DNA of 15,697 nt, taken from Granulosicoccus sp964435305. GTDB lineage: Bacteria; Pseudomonadota; Gammaproteobacteria; Granulosicoccales; Granulosicoccaceae. The DNA lies in NCBI GenBank assembly GCA_964435305.1, contig CAYSZH010000111.1, forward strand, positions 1-15,697. Reading direction: 5' to 3'. The notes under the pieces are model-generated. The model saw only the letters and a list, made by a program, of their open reading frames with translations, ran no database searches and was not told the DNA's origin. Below are positions 6,952-14,302 of the stretch, in pieces. The first letter of the stretch is position 1, and the number at the start of each line of letters is the position of its first letter. The position numbers and the translations under genes are program-made.

Positions 6952-7770
6952 ATGCCCACTCTGCACTGGACTTTCATTGGTGCTGGCAATATGGCCAGCA
7001 GCCTGATCGGTGGCTTGATTAATAGCAATCATCCACCGCAGGATCTGAGCGTCTACGACATCAACCCCGACGCATGCACTGCGCTGCAAAAGCGCTTTGA
7101 TGTCAGTATTATTGATGATATCAACAACACACCAGCGAACAGTGGTGTGGTAATTGCCGTCAAACCCAACGTGGTTGCATCTGTTTGCACAAGACTAAAA
7201 GCCACAAGACCAATATTGGTCGTGTCAGTGGCCGCGGGTGTTAGAGAAAGCACTATTGCATCTTTGCTACACCAAGACGCAGCGATTATCCGATGCATGC
7301 CCAACACACCCGCATTGCTTGGCCTGGGTGCCACAGCACTGTTTGCAAATGCGGCATGTGATGCACAAAAGCGTACTCAAGGTGAAGAATTACTTGCCAC
7401 CGCAGGCAAGGTGGTTTGGGTTGGTGACGAATCCGAACTGGATGCTGTGACCGCACTCTCTGGCAGCGGGCCCGCGTACTTTTTCTATTTAATAGAACAT
7501 ATGATTAGTGCTGGCACAGAACTCGGCCTGGATGCAGAAGTGGCTCGCGAGCTCGCGATAGAAACCGCATTTGGAGCAGCCAGCATGGCAAGGCTTGGTG
7601 AGCACTCGCCTTCCACTTTGCGCGAAAACGTCACCTCAAAGGGTGGTACCACAGCCGCAGCTTTAGACACATTTAATCAGCATGATACAGCGCAAATTAT
7701 TGCCAAAGCCATGCAGGCTGCCAAGCGGCGAGCAACAGAACTAGGCGACGAATTCAGCGCGGAACCTTAG
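6952..7770 (+). CDS. proC: Pyrroline-5-carboxylate reductase
   Basis: Final step of proline synthesis: reduces 1-pyrroline-5-carboxylate to L-proline with NAD(P)H, in the cytosol. 272 residues, normal length. Visible: N-terminal Rossmann motif FIGAGNMASSLIGG (8-21), AVKP (69-72), CMPNTPALLGLGATAL (115-130), SGSGPAYFF (170-178), and the family signature VTSKGGTTAAAL (227-238) in the C-terminal helical dimerisation domain. ATG lies 4 nt after the transaldolase stop, with a purine-rich GGCGAG stretch upstream inside tal. yggS-proC-yggT is the familiar order; here tal is interposed. Proximity to yggS makes biochemical sense, because pyrroline-5-carboxylate is known to react with PLP. Confidence 0.97.
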   Translation: MPTLHWTFIGAGNMASSLIGGLINSNHPPQDLSVYDINPDACTALQKRFDVSIIDDINNTPANSGVVIAVKPNVVASVCTRLKATRPILVVSVAAGVRESTIASLLHQDAAIIRCMPNTPALLGLGATALFANAACDAQKRTQGEELLATAGKVVWVGDESELDAVTALSGSGPAYFFYLIEHMISAGTELGLDAEVARELAIETAFGAASMARLGEHSPSTLRENVTSKGGTTAAALDTFNQHDTAQIIAKAMQAAKRRATELGDEFSAEP

Positions 7771-7793
7771 ATAGCGAAGAGATAGCCGTGCCG

Positions 7794-7825
7794 TTTATTT
7801 TTAACGAGCTGTTTCGCGTTACAAT
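7794..7825 (+). promoter_or_regulatory. Weak promoter candidate before yggT
   Basis: The 97-nt gap between proC and yggT holds a TACAAT hexamer (7820-7825, five of six to the -10 consensus). Upstream lies only a T-rich stretch (7794-7802) at -35 spacing. The gap is longer than others in this block, so yggT may have its own promoter as well as read-through from proC. Confidence 0.25.
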
Positions 7826-7867
7826 CACGGCCGATATCAACACTTTGTCGAAACAGGACAGAACAAT

Positions 7868-8473
7868 ATGGGTAATGCGGCTCTCGACGCGTTAGGTTTT
7901 GCTATTGGTGTCATTTTTAATCTTTATGCAATGCTGCTCGCTTTACGATTTATCATGCAGCTATTTCGTGCGGATTATTACAACCCGCTTGCTCAATTTG
8001 TGGTCAAAGTGACTGACCCCGTATTAAAGCCAATACGCCGTTTCGTACCGAGCATCAAAACCTACGACACATCCAGCTTGCTGCTGACCTTCGTGGTGGT
8101 GTTTTTCAAGCTGCTGCTCCTCAAAGTGCTGAAAACAGGCTATTTGCCGGTCGCCGGCAAATCGATATTGGCGATGAGCCAATCTTATGGCTCATTGTTT
8201 TTTATCGGCATCGTGGAAGTAATACACCTGCTGTTCAATATTTTCATTTTTTCGATGATTCTGCAGGCTATCCTGAGCTGGTTTCCCAACCCTTCCACCG
8301 ATTCAATACGCAACCTGTTAAGCGGTATAACCGAACCCGTGCTGCGCCCAATTCGTAAATATGTTCCGCCTATTGGCGGTTTGGACTTGTCAATTCTTGT
8401 TGGAATTATCGGATTGATGTTCGTTCAAATGCTCATCACAGGGTCGCTACTTGCACCTTTTTTAGGAACCTAA
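7868..8473 (+). CDS. yggT: YggT family integral membrane protein
   Basis: Inner-membrane protein of 201 residues made of two tandem YggT units. Hydrophobic segments are at about 8-30, 69-88, 108-135 and 173-195. Each unit carries the family motif after a membrane segment: NPLAQFVVKVTDPVLKPIRR (39-58) and the matching second copy with ITEPVLRPIRKYVPP (154-168). The precise function is unresolved; homologues have been linked to osmotic or ion stress and, in other lineages, to membrane organisation near division genes. ATG at 7868 is preceded by AGGA with 9 nt spacing. Co-oriented with proC 97 nt upstream, as in many gammaproteobacteria. No terminator is obvious after the stop. Confidence 0.94.
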   Translation: MGNAALDALGFAIGVIFNLYAMLLALRFIMQLFRADYYNPLAQFVVKVTDPVLKPIRRFVPSIKTYDTSSLLLTFVVVFFKLLLLKVLKTGYLPVAGKSILAMSQSYGSLFFIGIVEVIHLLFNIFIFSMILQAILSWFPNPSTDSIRNLLSGITEPVLRPIRKYVPPIGGLDLSILVGIIGLMFVQMLITGSLLAPFLGT

Positions 8474-8519
8474 GCAAAGCCATTTACGATTAAACAGTTG
8501 TATCAATACTGACCAATTT

Positions 8520-8577
8520 ACACTGTATATACGGCATTTTTGTACCTGCAACTCCAGATTTACTACAAATACAGTGT
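8520..8577. repeat. Widely spaced perfect inverted repeat in the yggT-HU intergenic region
   Basis: ACACTGTAT (8520-8528) and ATACAGTGT (8569-8577) are perfect 9-bp inverted copies separated by 40 nt. They lie within the 283-bp AT-rich gap 8474-8756, which contains no gene that I can support. The core CTGTAT/ATACAG recurs at 8700-8718, nearer the HU-like gene. The arrangement could be paired operator half-sites for looping, or chance in AT-rich DNA. Confidence 0.4.
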
Positions 8578-8676
8578 TATTTACGTAAATTGTCCTATAA
8601 AAATATTACGCACTCACTAATTCTGTGTTACCGTTCGCGCGCCTGTCATGCATAAGCGTATAAGCAATAGAGCTAG

Positions 8677-8718
8677 TATTATAGGCGTAACCGACATTCA
8701 TACAGTTTAAAGCTGTAT
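8677..8718 (+). promoter_or_regulatory. Candidate -10 element and leader hairpin of the HU-like gene
   Basis: TATTAT at 8677-8682 matches five of six -10 consensus bases, and no recognisable -35 sits at the right distance. Transcription from it would give a leader of about 70 nt holding the palindrome ATACAG-N7-CTGTAT (8700-8718), which could form a 6-bp hairpin about 40 nt before the start codon. A clear AGG-containing ribosome site follows at about 8743-8748. Confidence 0.3.
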
Positions 8719-8756
8719 CTATTTTCTGTTAACAATCAGATTGCGAGGATCACATC

Positions 8757-9125
8757 ATGGCGGCAAAGAAAAAAGCCACCAAGAAAAAAGCCAGTGCTAA
8801 GAAGAAAGCATCTGCAGCGGTAAAAAAACCACCTACTAAATCGGAAATCATGTCATCGATTGCCGAAACCACTGAATTAAGTCGTAAAGAAGTTGCTTCG
8901 GTTTTCGATGCACTGTCCGACATGATTCAGGATAATCTCAAGCCACGTGGTCCTGGCACGTTCAGCGTTCCTGGACTGATGAAAATCCGAGTTAACAAAA
9001 AGCCAGCTACCAAAGCTCGCAAGGGTATTAACCCGTTCACTGGCGAAGAAACAATGTTCAAGGCGAAACCTGCACGCAAAGTTGTGAAGGTTCTGCCACT
9101 CAAGGGCCTGAAGGATATGGTCTAG
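8757..9125 (+). CDS. HU-family DNA-binding protein with histone H1-like N-terminal tail
   Basis: Nucleoid-associated protein expected to bind and bend DNA as a dimer. 122 residues. Residues 1-26 form a Lys/Ala-rich tail with repeated AKKKA-type units (11 lysines), like histone H1 tails. Residues 27-120 are an HU/IHF fold: helical dimerisation part TKSEIMSSIAETTELSRKEV (27-46), PGTFSVPGLMKI (66-77), and the DNA-binding arm with KARKGINPFTGEE (86-98) and KAKPARKVVKV (102-112). The arm keeps the conserved NP tip (Asn92-Pro93), the intercalating-proline region of HU. Ordinary HU is about 90 residues, so the tail is an addition. ATG at 8757 has GAGG about 10 nt upstream. Monocistronic in appearance, bounded by a 283-bp regulatory gap and downstream hairpins. 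It is not canonical HupA/HupB; which paralogue it represents is unknown. Confidence 0.92.
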   Translation: MAAKKKATKKKASAKKKASAAVKKPPTKSEIMSSIAETTELSRKEVASVFDALSDMIQDNLKPRGPGTFSVPGLMKIRVNKKPATKARKGINPFTGEETMFKAKPARKVVKVLPLKGLKDMV

Positions 9126-9194
9126 GGCATTTGTTTGCCCCGTGCGGTCGTCGCTTAAATTTGCGCGGCCGCATGAAACGCCAATTATTTGGCG
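9125..9194 (+). terminator. Three consecutive hairpins after the HU-like gene
   Basis: Starting at the stop codon: GGGCA-N6-TGCCC (9125-9140); then a 10-bp stem with two G-U pairs between 9141-9150 and 9166-9175, enclosing a further CGC/GCG pairing; then CGCCAA-TTAT-TTGGCG (9179-9194). None is followed by a U-run, so this is not a textbook intrinsic terminator. It may act as a 3' RNA stabiliser or a Rho-assisted end. Confidence 0.55.
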
Positions 9195-9550
9195 AATGTC
9201 ATGGATGGCTTGCAATAAATTACCGAAAACTACTACAGCACTTGCCTCTCTAATCTTGTAACTTCACAAGTTGCGCGAAATTACGCTTTACTAAACAAGC
9301 AGTAACCCGATTTTCTTCGTCATTGCCCTACTGTCTAACTCTTGGTTTGACACGAATTTACTGACTTCATTGCTGACTTTGCGAAGGAGTCTGGGTTTAC
9401 GCATGCTTCAATGGTTTCAAAGCACGCATATGGCGTCAATTTTGAACCCTTGACTCATCCACGCTGTCGGTTAAACTGCGCGGCCTGCTCAGCTGTTCGT
9501 GCACCTTGTCGGTTTTACACGGTACAACACGAAAATAAGGTTCAACGCTT
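9195..9550 (+). promoter_or_regulatory. Upstream region of the gsp operon with promoter candidates
   Basis: About 355 nt without a supportable gene. Two -35-like hexamers are visible: TTGACA at 9347-9352, with no good -10 after it, and TTGACT at 9450-9455, followed after 16 nt by TAAACT (9472-9477). The second would start transcription about 65 nt before gspC. Also present are a small hairpin AACTT-CAC-AAGTT (9260-9272) and a 12-bp-period direct repeat CTGACTT (9361-9367 and 9373-9379). A 163-residue minus-strand frame overlapping this region and gspC looks like a shadow. Confidence 0.35.
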
Positions 9551-10480
9551 ATGAGTGCGACAACAGGCTCTATGTCCTTTTCAGATAATGGCAAAGCGAA
9601 TCGCTTGCCTCGCTGGACAAACACAATACTGGTTGCGGTGTTGGCCTGGGCCCTTGCTTTGCTCACTTTAAAGCTGCTGCCGTTACCTGAGGCCGTTGCA
9701 GCGCAGGCTACTCCCACTAATGTTCCATTGGCGAGCACCAATAATGCGCCAAGCCCGGTAGAAATGGCTCGCCAGATCGCATCTAAACACTTGTTCGGCG
9801 ATATTGCGGCCAAGCCTGTGGAAAAAGCACCTGAAGTTAAAAAAGAAGAAGCCAAGGAAACCAAACTTAATTTGCAATTAGCCGGTGTATTTGCGTACAC
9901 CCCGGCTGAGCGCGCAATCGCCATCATCAGCAGCGGTTCTAACGAACAAAATGCCTACGGCATCGGTGACAAGGTTTCAGGTGAAACAAAGCTTAAAGAA
10001 GTGCACAAAGACCATGTCATATTGAGTAACCGCGGCAAAGACGAAAAGCTGAGCCTGCCTGAGAATTCCACACCAATTGCCACACGCTCAATACCTCAAG
10101 CGCAGACAAACCCGCCAAGTAACTCACCGAACGGAAATCTGGACGCAAATGGGCCCATCGATTTACCCACAACACCAGGTGCGCTGCGCGACACACTTGC
10201 ACGCAACCCGGCAATGCTCGGACGAATCGTTGCAGCAGAACCGTATCAGGAGAACGGGAAACTACTGGGATACCGAATTACGCCCAAACAAAACCCAGAA
10301 ATACTTGAGGCACAGGGCATTGTCGCCGGTGACGTGATCACACGCGTAAACAATATTCAGCTAAACAGTCAAAAACAAGGCATTAGAGCGTTAAGAAATG
10401 CAGTAAAAGCACAGTCACTTGATGTGGTTGTGTTACGCGATGGCATCGAGGTGCCACTGTCAATTTCACTCGCACAATAA
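9551..10480 (+). CDS. gspC: Type II secretion system protein GspC
   Basis: Bitopic inner-membrane protein of the T2SS that links the inner-membrane platform to the secretin GspD in the periplasm. 309 residues. Visible: short cytoplasmic N-terminus, one membrane segment (about 24-43), a Pro/Ala/Lys-rich linker (48-106, with KPVEKAPEVKKEEAK at 88-102), the homology region (about 75-172, with HLFGDI at 80-85 and LNLQLAGVFAY at 106-116) that contacts the N0 domain of GspD, and a C-terminal PDZ domain (about 218-307, including GYRITP and GIVAGDVITRVNN). ATG at 9551 with AAGG about 10 nt upstream is preferred over Met8, which has no ribosome site. First gene of the locus; 58 nt to gspD. Confidence 0.93.
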   Translation: MSATTGSMSFSDNGKANRLPRWTNTILVAVLAWALALLTLKLLPLPEAVAAQATPTNVPLASTNNAPSPVEMARQIASKHLFGDIAAKPVEKAPEVKKEEAKETKLNLQLAGVFAYTPAERAIAIISSGSNEQNAYGIGDKVSGETKLKEVHKDHVILSNRGKDEKLSLPENSTPIATRSIPQAQTNPPSNSPNGNLDANGPIDLPTTPGALRDTLARNPAMLGRIVAAEPYQENGKLLGYRITPKQNPEILEAQGIVAGDVITRVNNIQLNSQKQGIRALRNAVKAQSLDVVVLRDGIEVPLSISLAQ

Positions 10481-10538
10481 GCCGGCTTTTATAGCCGAAA
10501 CAACTACAATTTACGTACGGCGAAAACGACTTAGTTAA

Positions 10539-12701
10539 ATGATGAACATCCGTCTCAAAATCCACCTGCTATTAGCACTGATGTGCTTTTCGATCTTGCT
10601 GTGCGGGCCTTTGCGGGCGCAGGACGATTCGTTTACCTTGAATCTGAAGAACGCTGATATCCATTCTCTAATTCAAACGGTTTCGCGCCAGTCCGGCAAA
10701 AACTTTGTTGTTGACCCCCGAGTTAAAGCACGAGTAACCGTTATATCCGCTGAACCACTCAGTGCAGAAGAGCTTTACGAAACATTTTTGTCTGTTTTGC
10801 AAGTACACGGCTACTCTGCCATACCGGGTAAAGATCTGATCAAAATCGTACCCGATGTCAATGCCAAACAAGGGCCTGTTCCAGCCTATGACGGAACAGC
10901 ATCCGATCAACTTGTTACACAAGTGATCAAGGTAGAAAATGTACCCGCGGCGCAGCTAGTCCCCATACTGCGACCCTTGGTGCCTCAGCAAGGACATCTT
11001 GCTGCTTACGCTGCAACTAACACCTTAGTGGTAACCGACCGTTCATCCAACATCCAACGCTTAATATCGATCATTAACGGCATTGATCGCCCAGATAATG
11101 AAGAAGTCGAAATAGTGCGTCTCAATCACGCATCAGCCAGTGAAGTGATCCGTATTCTTGGGTCTTTGCAATCTCGCGCAGGTCAAGCCGCAAGTGCACC
11201 AGGCTCAGTTCGCTTTGCAGCAGACGAACGCACTAACAGTATTTTACTCAGTGGCGAATCGGCAGCGCGGGTTCGTATTCGCGGGCTCATCGCCAATCTG
11301 GATACGCCAGTGGAATCAGGCGGAAACACTCGTGTGGTTTATCTGCGCTATGCGAACGCACCCGATCTTCTGCAAATACTCACAGGCGTATCAGCAGGGC
11401 AAGCACAAATAGGCACAAGCTCATCTGATGATGGCGCTGCCGCAACCCCGGCAACACCCGCAGCACCCACGGTTAACGCCAATGGTGTGGTCGTGCCACA
11501 AGCACCTACTGCATCCATCATTCGCCGTAACAACAATGAAGATTCCAGCCGCCCCAATGTGGATATACAGGCAGATGAAGACACCAATGCATTAATCATC
11601 ACAGCACCGCCCGATGAAATGCGCAGCATCCTGGCAGTAATCGAGCAGCTTGATATCCGGCGTGCTCAGGTGCTGGTAGAAGCCATCATTGCTGAACTAT
11701 CCGAAAACAACAGCGCGGCACTGGGTGTTAACTTTGCAGTAGACGGCAGCGATGGTAACCGGCCTGTTGGTTTCACCAACTTAGGTGGAGCGACGCAAGC
11801 GTTGGCAGGTACGATTGCTAGTGGAGGCGCGGCGCTCACCAGTGGCCTGTCATTAGCCCTGGGCCGCTTTGGCAGCGGTGGTATCGACTTTGGTTTTCTG
11901 CTCTCTGCCATCGCATCAGATTCCGACAACAACATACTGTCCACACCGACGCTTGTCACCATGGACAATCAAGAGGCCGAGATTGTCGTCGGCCAAAACG
12001 TACCGTTTGTGACTGGCACTCAGCTATCGGCATCTAATAACAACCCATTCCAGACAATCGAGCGTCAGGACATCGGTGTCAGTCTTAAAGTCAGGCCTCA
12101 GATTAACGAGGGCAACAACATCAGAATGGAAATCGAACAGGAAGTATCTGATGTGAGCAGCACGTCATTAAGTGGCGCATCTGATATCACCACGAATTTA
12201 CGCTCGATTAAAACCACTGTATTAGTCGAAGACGGCCAAACTCTGGTGCTTGGCGGCCTGATGGACGATCAGATCAGCGACACTCGCGACAAAGTGCCCC
12301 TGCTCGGGGATATCCCATTGCTGGGTAGCCTGTTTCGTTATCGCACGACCACCAAGTCGAAGCGGAATCTTATGGTCTTTCTTCACCCAACCATCTTAAG
12401 AGATATTGAAACAGCAGATTACTACAGCCGAAGCAAGTATGATGATTTACGTGGCGCACAGCTTGGCTTGTTTGACAACGAAGATTTGCTAGATCGAGAG
12501 TCACCTAAATTGCCAGAATTACAGCTCTTCTTCGAAGGCTCTCAGGTGAAAAACGTTAAAGACGCTTTGAATACTATCGTTCCTACGTCAGATGCTGGAT
12601 CCAGACAATCGCAGCTCAATGCCAATTTACCGAAAATTGACAGCTTGCCCCCGCAAGCTGGCGCGAACGATGCAATTGGACCTTTCGACACCAGTAACTA
12701 A
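10539..12701 (+). CDS. gspD: Type II secretion system secretin GspD
   Basis: Forms the outer-membrane channel of the T2SS. 720 residues. A signal peptide (hydrophobic 8-23, probable cleavage after Ala27 in PLRA-QDD) targets it to the periplasm. Domains by position: N0 (about 30-105), N1 (123-185), N2 (188-256), N3 (263-370) interrupted by an Ala/Pro/Ser/Asn-rich insertion (284-335), and the secretin domain (about 374-620), with the conserved VPLLGDIPLLGSLFRYR (586-602) and FLHPTI (614-619). A C-terminal tail (about 630-720) follows, of the type that in other secretins binds a pilotin. Two adjacent ATGs (10539, 10542) are possible starts; neither has a strong ribosome site. The stop overlaps the gspE start by one base. 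Confidence 0.96.
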   Translation: MMNIRLKIHLLLALMCFSILLCGPLRAQDDSFTLNLKNADIHSLIQTVSRQSGKNFVVDPRVKARVTVISAEPLSAEELYETFLSVLQVHGYSAIPGKDLIKIVPDVNAKQGPVPAYDGTASDQLVTQVIKVENVPAAQLVPILRPLVPQQGHLAAYAATNTLVVTDRSSNIQRLISIINGIDRPDNEEVEIVRLNHASASEVIRILGSLQSRAGQAASAPGSVRFAADERTNSILLSGESAARVRIRGLIANLDTPVESGGNTRVVYLRYANAPDLLQILTGVSAGQAQIGTSSSDDGAAATPATPAAPTVNANGVVVPQAPTASIIRRNNNEDSSRPNVDIQADEDTNALIITAPPDEMRSILAVIEQLDIRRAQVLVEAIIAELSENNSAALGVNFAVDGSDGNRPVGFTNLGGATQALAGTIASGGAALTSGLSLALGRFGSGGIDFGFLLSAIASDSDNNILSTPTLVTMDNQEAEIVVGQNVPFVTGTQLSASNNNPFQTIERQDIGVSLKVRPQINEGNNIRMEIEQEVSDVSSTSLSGASDITTNLRSIKTTVLVEDGQTLVLGGLMDDQISDTRDKVPLLGDIPLLGSLFRYRTTTKSKRNLMVFLHPTILRDIETADYYSRSKYDDLRGAQLGLFDNEDLLDRESPKLPELQLFFEGSQVKNVKDALNTIVPTSDAGSRQSQLNANLPKIDSLPPQAGANDAIGPFDTSN

Positions 12702-14302
12702 TGAAAATGGTCGTGTCACCAGCAGAATTTATTGATGTAGGCGATCCGCCTGAGAAGGACGCCGCAAACGAAGTTGCCGATCCTGGAAACGAACAGGCGC
12801 CTGCGCCTGCGCCACCAGGGCTAGCCCCGCATAAAATAGCATCCGATCTTCCCTATACCTTTGCCAAACGCCAAGGCGTCCTGTTGGAAACAGTCGACGG
12901 CGAAGTCCGGCTTGTACACCGCCCTGGCGTGAGCGTCATGGCGATGACTGAGGCTCGTCGCAAAGCTGGCCAGGCTTTACGCATGGAGGCGATAAGCTCG
13001 GACGATTTCGATGCGCGTCTAACACGCCACTACGAAGGTGAAACCGGTCAGGCCATTGCCATCATGGACGATTTTGGCGACGACATGGATCTCAACCAAC
13101 TGGCAGATTCGTTGCCAGAGCCTGAAGATTTACTTGAATCGACAGACGATGCGCCGGTCATTCGCTTGATCAACGCCATGCTTACAGAAGCGGTGCGTAA
13201 GCAAGCGTCTGATGTGCATATTGAGCCCTTCGAAAAGCGCCTCGCCGTGCGTTATCGTGTCGATGGTGTGATGCAGAAGATGCTCGATCCACCTCGGGAA
13301 ATTGCACCATTAATCATTTCGCGAATTAAAGTCATGGCCAAGCTCGACATTGCAGAACGTCGACAGCCGCAAGATGGTCGTATCGCGCTGGTTGTTGCTG
13401 GTCGCCCTGTCGATGTGCGTGTATCGACCTTACCATCCGGGCATGGTGAACGTGTTGTGTTGCGACTACTTGATAAACAGGCTGGCCGCCTTGACCTTGA
13501 AAACCTGGGCATGCCTCAGGACGCATTAAAAAGCCTAACCCGCTCACTATCACTGTCACACGGCATTATTCTGGTCACAGGCCCAACAGGTTCTGGTAAA
13601 ACCACCACCTTGTATGCAGCCCTTTCCAGACTAAACACATCACGGCACTCAATTTTGACTGTCGAAGATCCAATAGAATATTTTATCGACGGCATTGGCC
13701 AAACGCAGGTCAACACCAAGGTCAATCTCGACTTTGCACGCGGCCTACGCGCCATTTTACGTCAGGATCCGGACATCGTGATGGTCGGTGAGATACGTGA
13801 TATGGAAACGGCCGACATCGCCGTGCAAGCCAGTTTGACGGGTCACCTTGTATTATCAACGCTGCATACCAATACCGCAGTTGGCGCAATCACAAGACTG
13901 CGCGACATGGGTATAGAGCCCTATTTATTATCGTCCAGCTTGGTTGGGCTGGTTGCTCAGCGACTGGTTCGATTGTTGTGCCCCGATTGCAAACGCCAAA
14001 CACCGCCAACCCATTCGGAACTGAAAACGCTCAAAGCCACCGTCAGTCAATCTGGCAATGTGTGCACGGCTCACGGCTGTGATAAGTGTAATCACACAGG
14101 TTATGTGGGTCGAACGGGTGTCTATGAAGCCATCGAAGTGGATGATCAGATGCGCACCATGATTCACGACGGCGAATCAGAGCACGATATAGAACACTAT
14201 GCCAGAACCAAACACCCTGGCATTCAAGACGATGGAGCACGACTCGTGCTTGAAGGAAAAACATCGCTTGAAGAGGTGTTGCGAGTCACACGAGAAGGCT
14301 AA
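12701..14302 (+). CDS. gspE: Type II secretion system assembly ATPase GspE
   Basis: Cytoplasmic hexameric ATPase that powers pseudopilus assembly in the T2SS. 533 residues. Order: Pro/Ala-rich N-terminal extension (31-43), N1E-type domain (about 48-150), N2 domain with QASDVHIEP (168-176) and RYRVDGV (184-190), Walker A GPTGSGKT (294-301), Asp box TVEDPIEY (320-327), Walker B DPDIVMVGEIRD with Glu364 (356-367), and His box TGHLVLSTLHT (380-390). A zinc-binding tetracysteine module follows: Cys427-x2-Cys430 and Cys460-x2-Cys463. This module separates GspE/PilB-type assembly ATPases from PilT. ATG overlaps the gspD stop (TAATG), with no separate ribosome site, so translation is probably coupled; an in-frame ATG two codons later is an alternative. 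Context with gspC, gspD and gspF favours GspE over PilB. Confidence 0.96.
   Translation: MKMVVSPAEFIDVGDPPEKDAANEVADPGNEQAPAPAPPGLAPHKIASDLPYTFAKRQGVLLETVDGEVRLVHRPGVSVMAMTEARRKAGQALRMEAISSDDFDARLTRHYEGETGQAIAIMDDFGDDMDLNQLADSLPEPEDLLESTDDAPVIRLINAMLTEAVRKQASDVHIEPFEKRLAVRYRVDGVMQKMLDPPREIAPLIISRIKVMAKLDIAERRQPQDGRIALVVAGRPVDVRVSTLPSGHGERVVLRLLDKQAGRLDLENLGMPQDALKSLTRSLSLSHGIILVTGPTGSGKTTTLYAALSRLNTSRHSILTVEDPIEYFIDGIGQTQVNTKVNLDFARGLRAILRQDPDIVMVGEIRDMETADIAVQASLTGHLVLSTLHTNTAVGAITRLRDMGIEPYLLSSSLVGLVAQRLVRLLCPDCKRQTPPTHSELKTLKATVSQSGNVCTAHGCDKCNHTGYVGRTGVYEAIEVDDQMRTMIHDGESEHDIEHYARTKHPGIQDDGARLVLEGKTSLEEVLRVTREG

Noticed and set aside
8520..8533. LexA (SOS) box at CACTGTATATAC
   Set aside because: Only the left half-site CTGT is present; the ACAG half at the required 8-nt distance is missing.
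8877..9215. 112-residue minus-strand open frame over the HU-like gene
   Set aside because: Antisense to a recognised HU domain and spanning the hairpins; no motif or ribosome site.
9436..9927. 163-residue minus-strand open frame over the gspC start
   Set aside because: It lies antisense to a well-supported gspC and its translation is low-complexity Ala/Ser-rich with no recognisable domain, as expected of a shadow frame.
4530..13611. Inverted repeat between the P-loop coding segments of pilT and gspE
   Set aside because: The similarity reflects shared Walker A and flanking codons of one ATPase superfamily, not a duplicated or mobile DNA element.
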